A stretch of DNA of 64,000 bases, taken from contig NZ_WFLI01000024.1 in the NCBI RefSeq assembly GCF_009208555.1, positions 1-64,000 of the forward strand, given 5' to 3'. Of this stretch, positions 9,952 through 18,696 are shown in pieces. A program made the position numbers and the translations under genes. Position 1 is the first letter of the stretch. Every line of letters starts with the position of its first letter. Below the pieces are notes generated by a model. It was given only the letters and a program-made list of their open reading frames with translations. It was not told where the DNA came from and did not search any database. The stretch comes from Janthinobacterium violaceinigrum (GTDB lineage: Bacteria > Pseudomonadota > Gammaproteobacteria > Burkholderiales > Burkholderiaceae_D).

Positions 9952-9978
9952 AAAAAAAGGCAGGCCACGTGGCCTGCC
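9952..9978 (-). terminator. Rho-independent terminator of glmU
   Basis: Perfect 20-base palindrome GGCAGGCCACGTGGCCTGCC at 9959-9978. On the minus strand it is followed by seven T, 25 bases after the glmU stop. Confidence 0.88.
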
Positions 9979-10002
9979 TGAGCGCAAGGATGGAAGTCGC
10001 GC

Positions 10003-11379
10003 TTACTTCTTGATTTTGACGGGACGCGTCCAGCCCTCGATGGTCACCTGGCGCGCACGCGACACGGTCAGCTTGCCTGCCGGCGCGTCTTTCGACAAGG
10101 TCGTGCCGGCGCCCAGGGTGGCGCCCTTGCCGACGGTGACGGGCGCGATCAGCTGGCTGTCGCTGCCGATGAAAGCATCGTCTTCGATGACCGTGCGGAA
10201 TTTATTCACGCCATCGTAGTTGCAGGTGATCGTGCCGGCGCCGATGTTGACCTTCGAGCCGATGGTGGCGTCGCCGATGTAGGCCAGGTGGTTGGCCTTG
10301 CTGTGCGCGGCGACCTGGCTGTTTTTCACTTCGACGAAGTTGCCGATATGCACGTCTTCCGCCAGCACGGTGCCCGGGCGCAGGCGCGCGTACGGGCCGA
10401 TGATGGAAGCGGCGCCGACGACGGCATCCTCGATATGACAGAAGGGCTTGATGTGCGCGCCAGCCGCCAGCGTGGCGTTGATGATGACGTTGTGGGCGCC
10501 CACGCGCACGCCATCGCCCAGTTCCACCCGGCCTTCGAACACGCAGCCCACGTCGATGGTGACATCGCGGCCGCAGATCAGTTCCCCACGCACATCGATG
10601 CGGGCCGGATCGAGCAGGGTCACGCCCCGTTCCAGCAGCGCTTGCGCGATATTGTTCTGGTGGATGCGTTCCAATTGCGCCAGTTGCACCTTGCTGTTGA
10701 CGCCCGCCACTTCCCACACGGCAGCCGGGTGGGCCGAGGTGACGGCCACGCCATCGGCCACGGCCTGGGCGACGATATCGGTCAGATAATATTCCCCTTG
10801 GGCATTGTCATTCGACAAGGCCGACAGCCATTGCTTCAGCTGCACGGTGGGCGCGACCATGATGCCGCTGTTGATCTCCTTGATGGTGCGCTCTTCCGGC
10901 GTGGCATCCTTTTCCTCGACGATGCGCACGATGGCGCCGTTGTCGCGCACGATGCGGCCCAGGCCGAAAGGATCGTCCTGTTCCACGGTCAGGATGGCCA
11001 GCTTGTCCTTGCCGGCCGCCTGCACCAGCTGCTGCAGGGAGGCGGCGCTGGTCAGCGGCACGTCGCCGTACAGGATCAGGGTCGGCACGGAGTCATCCAG
11101 CAAGGACAGCGATTGCTGCACGGCATGGCCCGTTCCCAGCTGCTGCGCCTGCTCGGCAGCGTCGATCTGCACGGCATGGTTCACCTTGTAGCCGTCGAGC
11201 AACTTCAGCACCGCTGCGCCCCCATGCCCGTAAATCACGCATAATCGGGACGGCGCCAGGGTGCGCGCCGTATCGATCACATGCGACAGCAGCGGCTTGC
11301 CAGCCAGCGGGTGCAGTACTTTGGGCAGGGCCGACTGCATGCGTTTCCCCATACCGGCGGCGAGAATGACAACGTTCAT
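10003..11379 (-). CDS. glmU: Bifunctional UDP-N-acetylglucosamine pyrophosphorylase / glucosamine-1-phosphate N-acetyltransferase
   Basis: Makes UDP-GlcNAc, the precursor of peptidoglycan and lipopolysaccharide, in the cytoplasm: it acetylates glucosamine-1-phosphate and then couples it to UTP. 458 residues, the family's normal length. The N-terminal nucleotidyltransferase signature LAAGMGKRMQSALPKVLHP starts at residue 6. The C-terminal half (from about residue 250) is a left-handed beta-helix of hexapeptide repeats, with the acetyltransferase region NHLAYIGDATIG and NIGAGTITCNYDG near residues 360-385. Only 27 bases separate its start from the divergent lipoprotein gene, so the two must share a very compact or overlapping promoter region. 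It ends in its own terminator. Confidence 0.97.
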   Translation of the reverse strand: MNVVILAAGMGKRMQSALPKVLHPLAGKPLLSHVIDTARTLAPSRLCVIYGHGGAAVLKLLDGYKVNHAVQIDAAEQAQQLGTGHAVQQSLSLLDDSVPTLILYGDVPLTSAASLQQLVQAAGKDKLAILTVEQDDPFGLGRIVRDNGAIVRIVEEKDATPEERTIKEINSGIMVAPTVQLKQWLSALSNDNAQGEYYLTDIVAQAVADGVAVTSAHPAAVWEVAGVNSKVQLAQLERIHQNNIAQALLERGVTLLDPARIDVRGELICGRDVTIDVGCVFEGRVELGDGVRVGAHNVIINATLAAGAHIKPFCHIEDAVVGAASIIGPYARLRPGTVLAEDVHIGNFVEVKNSQVAAHSKANHLAYIGDATIGSKVNIGAGTITCNYDGVNKFRTVIEDDAFIGSDSQLIAPVTVGKGATLGAGTTLSKDAPAGKLTVSRARQVTIEGWTRPVKIKK

Positions 11380-11406
11380 AGACCGTAATTTTTATAAGTT
11401 AAGAAT

Positions 11407-12312
11407 ATGAAAAAGTTTAACACGCAGGCCCCGTCTTCCACGCCCTTTAGCCGGTTTACTTATGCCGTGCTGGCCCTCCTGCTGGTCGTCATGGCCGGCT
11501 GCAGCGGCTTGCGCCTGGCCTACAACAACGGCGATACCGTGCTGTACTGGTGGCTGAACGCGTACGTCGACCTGGACCGCGACCAGAAGGGCTGGGTGCG
11601 CGAAGACATCGACAAGCTGTTTGACTGGCACCGCAAGACGCAATTGAAGGATTACGTGGAAATCCTGCGCACGGGCCAGAAGCAGCTGCAGGGCAATATC
11701 ACGCAAGCGGACCTGATGGCTGACTACGGCGAGATCAAGCAGCGCACCGAGGCGCTGCTGCTGAAGGCGGCACCCGAGCTGGCCGACCTGGCCCGCTCGC
11801 TCAAGCCCGAGCAGATCGCGCAGATGGAAAAGAAGTTCAAGTCGAACAATGACGATTACAGCAAGAAATACCTGAGCGGCGACCAGGACAAGCGCCAGAA
11901 GCTGCGCTACAAGAAAGCCATGGAACAATTCGAACTGTGGTTCGGCAGCTTCAGCAGCGAGCAGGAAGCCATCATACGCAAGGCGTCCGACGCGCGTCCG
12001 CTGAACAATGAGATCTGGCTCGACGAACGCATGCGGCGCCAGCAGAACGTGTTGAACCTGGTCAAGAAAATCCACCAGGAAAAACTCGGCAAGGAAGCCA
12101 GCGTGACCTTGATCAACACCCTGATCAAGGACAGTTTCGAGCGCCTCGAGCATTCCGAGCGCAAGGCCTTTTTTGACAGCTATGAAGCGAGCACGGCGCA
12201 AATGGTCTTGACGGTGATCAAGATCGCCACGCCCGCGCAAAAAGCCCACGCCATCAAGCGCATGCAGGGCTGGATCGACGATTTCAATTCGCTCGCCAGC
12301 GCGCCCAAATAG
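11407..12312 (+). CDS. DUF6279-family lipoprotein
   Basis: Predicted membrane-anchored lipoprotein of unknown function, 301 residues. The N-terminus has a hydrophobic stretch (AVLALLLVVMAG) ending in a lipobox with the acylated Cys at residue 31, followed by GLRLAYNNGDTVLYWWLNAYVDL, the conserved opening of the DUF6279 family. The rest is highly charged and alpha-helical (many Lys, Glu and Gln), consistent with a periplasmic helical bundle. It is divergent from glmU and followed by rsmD after about 90 bases. No function can be assigned. Confidence 0.85.
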   Translation: MKKFNTQAPSSTPFSRFTYAVLALLLVVMAGCSGLRLAYNNGDTVLYWWLNAYVDLDRDQKGWVREDIDKLFDWHRKTQLKDYVEILRTGQKQLQGNITQADLMADYGEIKQRTEALLLKAAPELADLARSLKPEQIAQMEKKFKSNNDDYSKKYLSGDQDKRQKLRYKKAMEQFELWFGSFSSEQEAIIRKASDARPLNNEIWLDERMRRQQNVLNLVKKIHQEKLGKEASVTLINTLIKDSFERLEHSERKAFFDSYEASTAQMVLTVIKIATPAQKAHAIKRMQGWIDDFNSLASAPK

Positions 12313-12403
12313 GCGCACGTGAACAGCAGCGCCAGCCGGGGGTCTGGCGCTGGGCGAGGGGGCCATATGCTATAGTGGCCGCCATCGAATCGAAGAAATC
12401 CCC

Positions 12404-13063
12404 ATGCAAAAAAAGATTAAAAAACCCGCCAAAGTCCCCGTCCACCACGCGCCGCCACCGAACCAGGTGCGCATCATCGGCGGCCAGTGGAAGCGCTCCG
12501 TGCTGCCTGTTTTGCAGGCACTGGGCTTGCGTCCCACGCCGGACCGCGTGCGCGAAACCGTGTTCAACTGGATCAACCACTTGCGCGACGGCGACTGGGC
12601 CAATGCCCAGGTGCTGGACCTGTTTGCCGGCAGCGGCGCACTGGGCTTCGAGGCGGCCAGCCGCGGCGCGGCGTCCGTCACCATGGTCGACACGCATACG
12701 CCCGTGATCCGCCAGCTGGAAGAGAACAAGGCAAAATTGCGCGCCGACAACGTGCAACTGCTGCGCGGCGACGCGTTGCTGACGGCACAAGGCCTGGCAT
12801 CGCGGGGCCAGCGTTTCGACCTGATCTTCCTCGACCCGCCGTACCAGCAGGATTTCCTGGCGAAAGCCTTGCCGCTGTGCGCCAACCTGCTCAAGGAAGG
12901 CGGCATGGTGTACGCGGAATCGGGCTTGCCGCTGGTCTTCGACGAAGCCAGCGCCCTGGAAAAACCCGAGTGGATGGCGCCGTGGGAAGTCATCCGCGCC
13001 GACAAAGCGGGCACCGTTTATTATCATTTGCTAACTTACAACAAAGTGCCGGCAACTGCCTGA
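12404..13063 (+). CDS. rsmD: 16S rRNA (guanine-966-N2)-methyltransferase RsmD
   Basis: Methylates G966 of 16S rRNA during small-subunit assembly, using S-adenosylmethionine. 219 residues. The N-terminal VRIIGGQWKR segment (residues ~25-34) and RPTPDRVRETVFNW are family hallmarks; the AdoMet-binding motif DLFAGSGALGFEA is near residue 72 and the catalytic DPPY motif near residue 143. The ATG at 12404 is preceded by a Lys-rich start, as in relatives. It lies directly before coaD, a common pairing in proteobacteria. TATAGT at 12372 could be a -10 element. Confidence 0.95.
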   Translation: MQKKIKKPAKVPVHHAPPPNQVRIIGGQWKRSVLPVLQALGLRPTPDRVRETVFNWINHLRDGDWANAQVLDLFAGSGALGFEAASRGAASVTMVDTHTPVIRQLEENKAKLRADNVQLLRGDALLTAQGLASRGQRFDLIFLDPPYQQDFLAKALPLCANLLKEGGMVYAESGLPLVFDEASALEKPEWMAPWEVIRADKAGTVYYHLLTYNKVPATA

Positions 13064-13175
13064 ATCTGCCTATAAATGAGGCAAAAAGGCTCCCTGACCC
13101 GAGGCGTCGCACCAAGGTGGTCACCAATTTCAGGCATAATGCGCGTCTATATTGGTGCATCATCAGGGAGCCGCA

Positions 13176-13673
13176 ATGGTTGTAGCCGTTTATCCAGGAA
13201 CATTCGATCCGCTCACGCGCGGTCATGAAGATTTGGTGCGCCGCGCATCGGGTCTGTTTGACAAGCTGATCGTCGGTGTGGCCGACAGCAAGAACAAGCA
13301 ACCGTTTTTCTCGCTCGACGAACGCCTGGAAATCGCCAACGAAGTGCTGGGCCACTATCCGAATGTGCAAGTGGAAAGCTTTTCCGGCCTGCTCAAGGAT
13401 TTCGTGCGCAAGCACGAAGCGCGGGTCATCGTGCGCGGCTTGCGCGCCGTCTCCGATTTCGAATACGAATTCCAGATGGCGGGCATGAACCGCTACCTGC
13501 TGCCCGATGTCGAAACCATGTTCCTGACGCCGTCCGACCAGTACCAGTTCATTTCGGGCACCATCGTGCGCGAAATCGCGGCGCTGGGCGGCGACGTCTC
13601 CAAGTTTGTCTTCCCCTCGGTGAACCGCTGGCTGCAAAACAAGATTGCCGCCAACGCTGCCTCATCGCAATAA
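13176..13673 (+). CDS. coaD: Phosphopantetheine adenylyltransferase
   Basis: Transfers AMP from ATP to 4'-phosphopantetheine, the penultimate step of coenzyme A synthesis. 165 residues. The start at 13176 (MVVAVYPGTFDP) is preferred over an upstream TTG at 13152, because GGGAG sits 6 bases before it and it matches the family N-terminus. The nucleotidyltransferase motif PGTFDPLTRGH covers residues 7-17, and the ISGTIVREIA segment near residue 128 is the other nucleotide-binding region. It follows rsmD by 112 bases and precedes the ferredoxin gene by 14 bases. Confidence 0.96.
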   Translation: MVVAVYPGTFDPLTRGHEDLVRRASGLFDKLIVGVADSKNKQPFFSLDERLEIANEVLGHYPNVQVESFSGLLKDFVRKHEARVIVRGLRAVSDFEYEFQMAGMNRYLLPDVETMFLTPSDQYQFISGTIVREIAALGGDVSKFVFPSVNRWLQNKIAANAASSQ

Positions 13674-13687
13674 GTAAGAGTGAAATC

Positions 13688-13954
13688 ATGGCATTACTGA
13701 TCACCGACGAATGCATCAATTGCGACATTTGCGAGCCCGAGTGCCCGAATGACGCAATCTACATGGGCGCGGAAATCTACGAAATCGATCCCAACAAGTG
13801 CACCGAATGCGTGGGCCACTTTGACGAGCCGCAATGCCAGCAAGTGTGCCCCGTCAGCTGCATCCCCTTCAATCCCGCCTGGCGCGAAAGCCCGGAGCAA
13901 TTGATGGCCAAGTACGAACGCCTGCAGGCGGAACTGCCCGCTTCCAAAGTCTAA
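13688..13954 (+). CDS. YfhL-family 2[4Fe-4S] ferredoxin
   Basis: Small electron carrier, 88 residues. First cluster ligands C9, C12, C15 and C19 (CINCDICEPEC). The second motif is C38-x2-C41-x8-C50-x3-C54 with a further Cys at 58; the eight-residue insertion between its second and third cysteines and the C-terminal helix separate this family from clostridial-type ferredoxins. The start follows coaD by 14 bases with an AAGAGTG site, so the two are probably co-transcribed. The electron partner is unknown. Confidence 0.93.
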   Translation: MALLITDECINCDICEPECPNDAIYMGAEIYEIDPNKCTECVGHFDEPQCQQVCPVSCIPFNPAWRESPEQLMAKYERLQAELPASKV

Positions 13955-14067
13955 GCGTTTCTCCCACGCCACTTCCGGGCCACGTCTGCGTGGCGCCAGC
14001 TTCTGCCAACTGTTCTACACTGTGTGCTCGCTGTTCCGCAGCACATGGTTATCCACGGAGGTAGAAG

Positions 14068-14664
14068 ATGCAAATAAGCACATCCCGTTTGATCCGTTCG
14101 CTGGCGGCCGCCTGCGTATGCGGCGCCCTGGCGCAGCCCGCCATGGCCGTCGACGTGGGCGGCGTCAAGCTGGACGATACGGTGCAGCTGGCCAGCCGCG
14201 AATTGAAACTCAACGGCGCCGGCGTGCGCTACAAGGTCATCTTCAAGGTCTACACGATCGCGCTGTACCTGCCGGAAAAGAAAACCCAGCTGGCCGACAT
14301 CCTGGCGCTGCCCGGCCCCCGCCGCCTCGAGATCGTCATGCTGCGCGACGTCACCTCCGACGAGCTGGGACAAGCTTTCATGCAGGGCTTGAAGCGCAGT
14401 TCCGACCAGGCCGACCGCACGCGCCTGCTGAGCCAGACGATGCAGTTCGGCGCCATGTTCGAAATGGTGCCGGGCCTGAAAAAGGGCGACATTCTCACCG
14501 TGGACTGGCTGCCGGAAGAGGGAACCTTGTGCAGGCTAAACGGCAAACAGGTGGGCGACACGGTGCCGGACCTGGCTTTTTATAATGCGCTGCTGAAAAT
14601 CTGGATCGGCGCCCATCCGGCCGACACCTTGCTGCGCGCACATTTGCTGGGCGACATGGCGTAA
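14068..14664 (+). CDS. Chalcone-isomerase-fold periplasmic protein
   Basis: 198-residue exported protein of the bacterial chalcone isomerase-like family. A signal peptide (about residues 1-27, ending PAMAVD) is followed by GGVKLDDTVQLASRELKLNGAGVRY, the usual N-terminal pattern of this family, and a KVYTIALYLPEKK strand typical of the fold. Bacterial members are generally thought to bind fatty acids or other small hydrophobic ligands rather than to isomerise chalcones; that is family knowledge and the role here is unknown. GGAGG lies 7 bases before the ATG. A TTATCCACG stands at 14049, just upstream, probably by chance. Confidence 0.85.
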   Translation: MQISTSRLIRSLAAACVCGALAQPAMAVDVGGVKLDDTVQLASRELKLNGAGVRYKVIFKVYTIALYLPEKKTQLADILALPGPRRLEIVMLRDVTSDELGQAFMQGLKRSSDQADRTRLLSQTMQFGAMFEMVPGLKKGDILTVDWLPEEGTLCRLNGKQVGDTVPDLAFYNALLKIWIGAHPADTLLRAHLLGDMA

Positions 14665-14681
14665 TCGGCTGGCGGCAGACG

Positions 14682-14707
14682 TAAAAAAAGCCGGCGCAGG
14701 CCGGCTT
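14682..14707 (-). terminator. Terminator of the small membrane protein gene
   Basis: Stem AAGCCGGC (14688-14695), loop GCAG, stem GCCGGCTT (14700-14707). On the minus strand it runs into seven T. It serves the minus-strand gene ending at 14731. Confidence 0.8.
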
Positions 14708-14730
14708 GGTGTTTTGCAACAGTTGATCGC

Positions 14731-15036
14731 TCAGGCGCGCGTCGACAGGGCGCGCAATTCGGCCGCATTGCTCGGCGACACGCCATCCATCTTGCCCAGG
14801 GTACGCTTCAAGGCTTGCGCTTCGCGCATCTGCTGGCGCGCCAGGCGCTCTTCGCGGCTCAGCTTGGGGCGCACCACCAGCACCATGGCGCGGGCGATGC
14901 CCACCAGCAAAGGCTTGAACAGCAGGGCGAATGCGCCCACGGCCACGATCACCAGCACGAGTTGCAGGGCGTTGAGCAGGGAAATCTCCAGCACGGGTGC
15001 GGATACTGCGTATAGGGCGGAGGCGAAGGTAGACAT
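14731..15036 (-). CDS. Small membrane protein of unknown function
   Basis: 101 residues with the start at 15036 (MSTFASALYAV), chosen over an upstream ATG at 15087 because GGAA lies about 6-9 bases ahead and the upstream extension looks non-coding. Residues ~15-45 form one or two hydrophobic segments (LLNALQLVLVIVAVGAFALLF); the C-terminal half is basic and helical (SREERLARQQMREAQALKR). I do not recognise a family. It is divergent from the LysR gene and ends in its own terminator. Confidence 0.7.
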   Translation of the reverse strand: MSTFASALYAVSAPVLEISLLNALQLVLVIVAVGAFALLFKPLLVGIARAMVLVVRPKLSREERLARQQMREAQALKRTLGKMDGVSPSNAAELRALSTRA

Positions 15037-15228
15037 ACTGTTCCAGTGCATTATAGAATTTGCCAGTACTATAGTGCAGTGCAACATATAAATCTAATTC
15101 CATTTCTTGATACCAATTATATGAATCGTGAATGGAAAACTGTAATATTTTTTTACGAGTGAAAATATTCGTGCCCGGCGCGGTTTACACTCTTAAGTAA
15201 TCAATTCAACTTTTATCTTGGGCTTTCC

Positions 15229-16209
15229 ATGAGTTTTCTGACGCTGGATCTGAACTTGCTGCGCGTTTTCGACGCCGTCATGACGGAACAAAACCTGACG
15301 CGCGCAGCCGGCCACCTGGCGATGACGCAGCCGGCGGTATCGAACGCCATCAAACGCCTGCGCGAAAGCCTCGGTGACGAATTGCTGATCCGCACGGCAT
15401 ATGGCGTGAAACCCACGCCCCGTGCCGAGGCGCTGTGGCCATCCGTGCGCTCGGCCCTGGCCAGCCTGGAAGCGGCCGTCACGCCGGAAACCTTCGACGT
15501 ATCGAAAACGCATGCCACGTTCCGCATGGCCATGGCCGATGCGACTGCCGCGTTCTGGCTGCCTTCGCTGATGCGCTCGATCGAACGGGAAGCGCCCGGC
15601 GTCAACGTGCGCATGATGCCGCTGACCACGCGCGAACCGCGGCCCATGCTGCTGCGCGGCGATATCGACCTGGCCGTGGGCTTCTTTCCCGGCGTGGCGG
15701 CGCAATTGTCCAGCGAAACGGGTTCGCCCATCCGCCACGAGCGCCTGTATTCCGGCAAGTATGTGTGCGTGATGCGGCGCGGCCATCCGCTGGCCAACAA
15801 GGAGTTGACCTTGGATAACTATTGCGCGGCGAATCATCTGTTGGTGAGCTTTTCCGGCCGCGCCCATGGCTTGATCGACGAGGCGCTGTCGCAGATCCAC
15901 CGCGAACGGCGCATCTTGTTGACGGTCAACCAATTCTTCACGGCCGGTCGCGTGGTGGCCAATTCCGACCTGATCACCGTCTTGCCGCGCCATCTGATCG
16001 CCTCGACGGGCATGACGGAATCCTTGCTGTACAAGGACTTGCCGCTGACCCTGCCGGCCGTCCACCTGGACATGCTGTGGCACGAGCGCGATGCGCGCAG
16101 CCCCGCCCACAAATGGCTGCGCAATCACCTGGAAAGCATGAACACGCCCACCTTGCGCACGGCCACGGCGGCGGGCGGCGGCGTGGCGCCGAAGCCGCAT
16201 ATCGAGTAA
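15229..16209 (+). CDS. LysR-family transcriptional regulator
   Basis: DNA-binding regulator, 326 residues. The N-terminal winged helix-turn-helix is clear (LDLNLLRVFDAVMTEQNLT, then AGHLAMTQPAVSNAIKRLRE, residues ~5-50), followed by a LysR substrate-binding domain. The ITVLPRHLI segment and the overall pattern resemble NodD/SyrM-like or PnbR-like LysR proteins, but the effector cannot be inferred. The divergent neighbour is the small membrane protein; the 190-base gap between them is AT-rich and may be the operator region. It ends at a bidirectional terminator shared with the chemoreceptor. Confidence 0.9.
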   Translation: MSFLTLDLNLLRVFDAVMTEQNLTRAAGHLAMTQPAVSNAIKRLRESLGDELLIRTAYGVKPTPRAEALWPSVRSALASLEAAVTPETFDVSKTHATFRMAMADATAAFWLPSLMRSIEREAPGVNVRMMPLTTREPRPMLLRGDIDLAVGFFPGVAAQLSSETGSPIRHERLYSGKYVCVMRRGHPLANKELTLDNYCAANHLLVSFSGRAHGLIDEALSQIHRERRILLTVNQFFTAGRVVANSDLITVLPRHLIASTGMTESLLYKDLPLTLPAVHLDMLWHERDARSPAHKWLRNHLESMNTPTLRTATAAGGGVAPKPHIE

Positions 16210-16236
16210 GCCACATCGAGTAACTCTAGCCGGCTC

Positions 16237-16273
16237 AAAAAAAACGCCTGATGTCTCATCAGGCGTTTTTTTT
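16237..16273. terminator. Bidirectional terminator between the LysR and chemoreceptor genes
   Basis: Stem AACGCCTGATG (16243-16253), loop TCT, stem CATCAGGCGTT (16257-16267), with A on the left and T on the right for both strands. The T tract overlaps the stop codon of the minus-strand chemoreceptor. Confidence 0.88.
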
Positions 16274-17831
16274 ATGCATGGCTGCTGGAGCGATATCCGA
16301 CCCGGAAACCGCCCCAGTGCTTGCCGTCGACATGGATGGGCACGGACAAATCGTGCATGACTTCGCCCGTGTCGCGTTTATACGTCTGCAACAGGAAGGG
16401 CTTGGTGTTGCTGCCGCAGCGCGCGCCCGTGCGGTCGCTGAAAATGCGCTTGGTGCGGTTATTGACGATATCGGTGGCGTAATCGCCCGTCAGCGGCTGG
16501 GAAAATTTCTTGTTGTGCGTTGGAAAATAGCCATTGTTGTCGACGGCGCCCGCATACGCCAGGTGGGGCAGGGCGGCCAGCACGCCTTCCTGCAGGTCCG
16601 GCAGCACCTTGTCCGTAAACGCGTCGAATTTCGTGTTGTGCTTGGGCGGATTGGTGTTCGGGATGGGCCGGTAGTGGCGGTCGAACAGGGCTTCGCGCGT
16701 GATGCGGCCGGACGCGATGGCTTGTTCGAACAGTTTCCCCACTTCACGCGCGGCGCGCTGGGCCGCCTCGCGGATCTCGTCGTGCGGCGTGGCCACGCTC
16801 GACTCGCCCAGGGCGCTGGCAATCACTTCGGCCCGCTCGGCCAGGGCCATGGCCGACTGCGTGGCGCGCGGCAATTCGCTGTTCGTCGACAACATGCTGT
16901 CGCGGATTTGCAGGATGGCGTCGGCAATGACTTGCGTCGTGTCGACGTGTTCGCGCGAGGCGCGGGCGATTTGCCCGATCTCGTCTTCCGACACGCCCGA
17001 CGATTCCTCGATATGGCTGAGCGAGGCATGCACGCTTTCCACATTGCGCGCCGCTTCCGTCACGCCGGCCGCGAGCGAACTCATGCCGCGCGCCGCTTTT
17101 TCCGACTGTTCATTGATTTCGCGCACCATCACGCTGATTTCATCGGAGGCTTCCTTGGTGCGCTGCGCCAATTGCCGCACTTCCCCCGCCACCACGGCAA
17201 AGCCGCGCCCATGTTCGCCGGCGCGCGCCGCCTCGATGGCGGCGTTCAGCGCCAGCAAGTTGGTGCGCGCGGAAATATCGGAAATGGCCTCCGTGAAACC
17301 GGTGATGCGCTTGGATTTGTCCTGCAGGCTCAGCATGGTGCTGGAGGCGCCTTGCGCTTCCTCGCGGGCGTGGTTGATGCGGCGCAGGCCCTGATCCACT
17401 TCGGCGCGCGCCGCCACGCTTTCCACGCGCACGCCGGCGGCCACCTTGGCGGCCCGTTCCGCATTGGCGGCAATCTTTTCCGTCATCGCGGCATTTTGTG
17501 CGGAACTGTCGGCAATGTCGCTGGCCGTGCGCACGTCAAGTTCCACCTTCTGTTTGACGGAATCGACAAAATACGAGGTTTCCGCCGCGCCGATCATGAT
17601 GGCATCGATGGCATTGCCCACCGTGTCGGCGAACTGGTGCAAGCCGGGCTCGCCGCGCGGGCGGCCGGCAAACGCCAGCAGCGCGGCGCCGATGGCGGCA
17701 GCCACGCAGGCGATCAGGTAGGGATGGTCGCCGCCCGACAGCAGCAGCAGATAGGCCAGGCAACAGGCCACGGCCATGGCCAGGATCGTGAATACAAAGA
17801 AACGCACCAGCTGATGCTGCAACTGCTTCAT
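16272..17831 (-). CDS. Methyl-accepting chemotaxis protein with C-terminal sensory domain
   Basis: Chemoreceptor that should signal to the CheA/CheW kinase. 519 residues from the start at 17831 (MKQLQHQLVRF, with GGGGGAC 5 bases upstream; a longer frame to 17909 has no good site). Two hydrophobic segments at residues ~8-50 anchor it with almost no periplasmic loop. The methyl-accepting signalling domain follows, with the highly conserved hairpin tip (ISARTNLLALNAAIEAARAGE). Unusually, about 150 residues follow it (from LFDRHYRPIPNTNPP to GFRVGYRSS), which look like a Cache/PAS-like ligand domain placed after the signalling domain. The ligand is unknown. It shares the terminator with the LysR gene. 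Confidence 0.9.
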   Translation of the reverse strand: MKQLQHQLVRFFVFTILAMAVACCLAYLLLLSGGDHPYLIACVAAAIGAALLAFAGRPRGEPGLHQFADTVGNAIDAIMIGAAETSYFVDSVKQKVELDVRTASDIADSSAQNAAMTEKIAANAERAAKVAAGVRVESVAARAEVDQGLRRINHAREEAQGASSTMLSLQDKSKRITGFTEAISDISARTNLLALNAAIEAARAGEHGRGFAVVAGEVRQLAQRTKEASDEISVMVREINEQSEKAARGMSSLAAGVTEAARNVESVHASLSHIEESSGVSEDEIGQIARASREHVDTTQVIADAILQIRDSMLSTNSELPRATQSAMALAERAEVIASALGESSVATPHDEIREAAQRAAREVGKLFEQAIASGRITREALFDRHYRPIPNTNPPKHNTKFDAFTDKVLPDLQEGVLAALPHLAYAGAVDNNGYFPTHNKKFSQPLTGDYATDIVNNRTKRIFSDRTGARCGSNTKPFLLQTYKRDTGEVMHDLSVPIHVDGKHWGGFRVGYRSSSHA

Positions 17832-18033
17832 TTGTCCCCCGCTGCGCGAACCCGTCACGCCCCCGCAGGGACGTGCCGTAACCGTATGCGGGTGGGCACG
17901 ATTGCCCACTTTGCACCCTGAACGTCCCGTCTGCGCGGCGTTTCAGGCGGCTACCGGATAGCAGAATTGTAGTTCTACCCTACAACATTTGTTCCGATAG
18001 CTCAATCAGAAAAGTGGGGCGGCTACACCAGGG

Positions 18034-18489
18034 TCACTTAATCGGCAATTTGGTCGTGTTTTTGACCTCTTCCATGACGGCATAAGTGTGGGTTTCCCGC
18101 ACACCTTTCTGCAACAGGGTCTTGCCCAGGAATTCGCGGTAGGCGGCCATGTCCTTGACGCGCGCCTTGACCAGATAATCGAAGCCGCCCGCCACCATAT
18201 GACATTCCAGTACCTCTGGAATGATTTGTACGCTATGCTTGAAGGCATCGAACACTTCCGGTGTCGTGCGATCGAGCACGACTTCGATGAACACCAGCAG
18301 CGACACGTCGAGCAGCTGCGGGTTCAACTGGGCCGTATAGCCCATGATGTAGCCGGATTCGTGCAACTTGCGCACGCGCTCCAGGCAGGCGGCCGGCGAC
18401 AGATTTACGCGCGCGGCCAGCTCCACATTGCTGATGCGTCCATCGCTCTGCAATTCCATCAAGATTTTCTTACTGATCTTGTCCAGCAT
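18034..18489 (-). CDS. Lrp/AsnC-family regulator, probable regulator of putA
   Basis: Transcription factor of 151 residues. The N-terminal helix-turn-helix (LDKISKKILMELQSDGRISNVELAARVNLSP) and C-terminal RAM effector domain (VKARVKDMAAYREFLGKTL) are both complete. The ATG at 18489 is chosen: GGGGGTG stands 8 bases upstream and MLDK is the standard Lrp start. It is divergent from putA with a 207-base AT-rich gap. In many alpha- and betaproteobacteria a divergent Lrp-type gene (PutR/BkdR-like) activates putA in response to proline, and this putA lacks its own DNA-binding domain, so that role is likely but inferred. Confidence 0.92.
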   Translation of the reverse strand: MLDKISKKILMELQSDGRISNVELAARVNLSPAACLERVRKLHESGYIMGYTAQLNPQLLDVSLLVFIEVVLDRTTPEVFDAFKHSVQIIPEVLECHMVAGGFDYLVKARVKDMAAYREFLGKTLLQKGVRETHTYAVMEEVKNTTKLPIK

Positions 18490-18696
18490 TCCTATCACCC
18501 CCAAATTAATATTATTTGGTTAAATTGTCGCATCAAAAACTATCTATTGCTAGTCCCCTGTATTACCAGAATTAATCCATAAGAATCCCCTTTACAATCG
18601 AATCATCTTAACGTCCGACTTTCTGTATTTTTTTGCACCAAAAAAGAGCAAGAATTACGTCAGTTTTCGTCCCCTTTTTCCTTGTAAAGAGTACTT

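Larger units (their letters stand above)
9573..10002. other. Gene-free gap with phased DnaA-box-like repeats
   Basis: 430 bases between two convergent genes. It holds no credible coding frame. It contains three clusters of degenerate copies of GCTTATCCACAG (listed separately) and, at its right end, the glmU terminator. Bases 9784-9870 hold nothing I can name. Confidence 0.6.

Noticed and set aside
9959..9978. CACGTG-centred palindrome resembling parS
   Set aside because: Flanks are GGCAGGC/GCCTGCC, not TGTTnC/GAAACA, and its position and T tract identify it as the glmU terminator.
16251..17921. 556-codon plus-strand frame
   Set aside because: Antisense of the chemoreceptor gene; rich in Arg, Gly, His and Ala with no domain.
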